The notes under the pieces were generated by a model. The model was given only the letters and a program-made list of their open reading frames with translations, had not been told where the DNA came from and ran no database searches. A DNA stretch of 64,000 nucleotides, taken from Branchiostoma floridae (taxonomy: Eukaryota; Chordata; Leptocardii; Amphioxiformes; Branchiostomatidae). The stretch covers positions 10,433,382 to 10,497,381 of the forward strand of contig NC_049989.1 of NCBI RefSeq assembly GCF_000003815.2, given 5' to 3'. The position numbers and the translations under genes were made by a program. This document shows positions 63,208-64,000 of the stretch, one piece after another; the stretch's first letter is position 1; each line of letters starts with the position of its first letter.

Positions 63208-64000
63208 AAATATTACATTTTACAAATACATCTGTATACAATTCATAGTTCATAGTGACAGAGAAAATATAATGGGTGCTCTCTGCAACGTTTTACTTTT
63301 AAGAGAATTTGTCAGGTTGTTCCAACCATTTTACTTAGCTTCACTTGTTTGACGATGGTTTTTAATATGTCCTTTTGGAAATATGATATTCCTCAAGCAA
63401 TAACAGTTTCACAATTGAGCTAGCAACAACTGTATCTGTATCTATATAGCCGGTATAACCGCCCTTCGGCGTAACACATCCACTCTATCGACCAAGCGAT
63501 TTTAGTTATTGGCACATTTTCTTCTATAGTGGGAGGAAAGCGAGATTGTACGTGCTGGGTACGGGGATATAACTGTACAACGCTCGCAGCACCTGACATT
63601 CTATCAATGCGAGGGGTAAGGTTAAAGAAGGGTCACTTCTGTACAGGCACGACTGTGTCATGGGGTCATATAGGTGCTCACCTTCCTGCCTTCATACTTT
63701 AATGAGCCGCCATCTTGGCACCAGGGAATGACATTTATGTAGTACTAGTTTTTCTTGCGGAGACATTTTTTTTGCGTTTCTCAGCCTGTGTGTTGTTTGT
63801 TTGTTTGTTTGTATTGCAAATCCGGTAAATCGTCTCACAGTGCAACACACTAGGTTTGCATCGAAGACTGTCAGCTTGCATATCTGGGAGATTTTTTTGT
63901 AGCTCTCCTAAAGTAAGAACCACCGTGCATCATTTGGGCCTATCCGTGGGATTTCACTAGCTAAAGCTAGGTACTCACGTAAATATGAATCGAGGGAGGA
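63208..64000. other. Intergenic; repeat with TAACCGCCCTTCGGCGTAAC
   Basis: The word at 63453-63472 matches, inverted, the repeat at 38335-38405. A short (GTTT)n is at 63791-63811. No gene recognised to the end of the window. Confidence 0.5.

Overview
The window reads as animal nuclear DNA. Genes are split by GT-AG introns, there is no operon structure, and non-coding DNA is dense with fold-back (MITE-like) elements, non-LTR (LINE) tails, a Penelope-like element, tRNA-derived SINEs and satellites. The two genes (a WSC-domain Golgi sulfotransferase and an NPFF-receptor-like GPCR) plus this repeat style suggest an invertebrate deuterostome. A lancelet (Branchiostoma) is my best guess. The species is inference, not something the sequence proves.

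Layout. 1-11.1 kb: intergenic, repeats only. 11.17-31.9 kb (+): an eight-exon gene for a 601-residue type II membrane protein with two WSC domains and a PAPS-type sulfotransferase domain (WSCD1/WSCD2 family). It has a TATA-like box, a good Kozak start and a polyadenylation signal. Its 9.4-kb first intron carries a 94-bp minisatellite, and its last intron a 17/34-bp minisatellite. 33.7-34.65 kb (-): 5'-truncated LINE with poly(A) tail and target-site duplication. 38.4-45.4 kb (-): a six-exon gene for a 385-residue rhodopsin-family receptor, closest by eye to neuropeptide FF receptors. It is convergent with the sulfotransferase gene. Its introns hold octamer-rich repeats, a fold-back element with two hammerhead-like motifs, a SINE and two MITEs. 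46.2-46.95 kb (-): second LINE tail. 50.2-51.8 kb: a nest in which a Penelope-like fragment (GIY-YIG endonuclease end, inverted flanking repeats with hammerhead-like motifs, 12-bp target duplication) sits inside a MITE, which itself appears to sit in a SINE. 51.8-64 kb: intergenic repeats, a possible 5' exon of the receptor gene near 57.9 kb, and a perfect 23-bp hairpin at 60.1 kb.

The two genes have no evident shared pathway: one modifies glycans in the Golgi, the other senses a peptide at the cell surface. The strongest unusual signals are: (1) a four-copy MITE family whose terminal inverted repeats change between copies while the two ends of each copy still match; (2) the hammerhead-bearing Penelope-like elements and their nested insertion; (3) the near-identical intron position inside both WSC domains, with symmetric phase-1 flanks; (4) histidine in place of the toggle tryptophan in the receptor. 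All exon boundaries were placed by eye from reading frame, splice dinucleotides and phase continuity; no transcript evidence was available.
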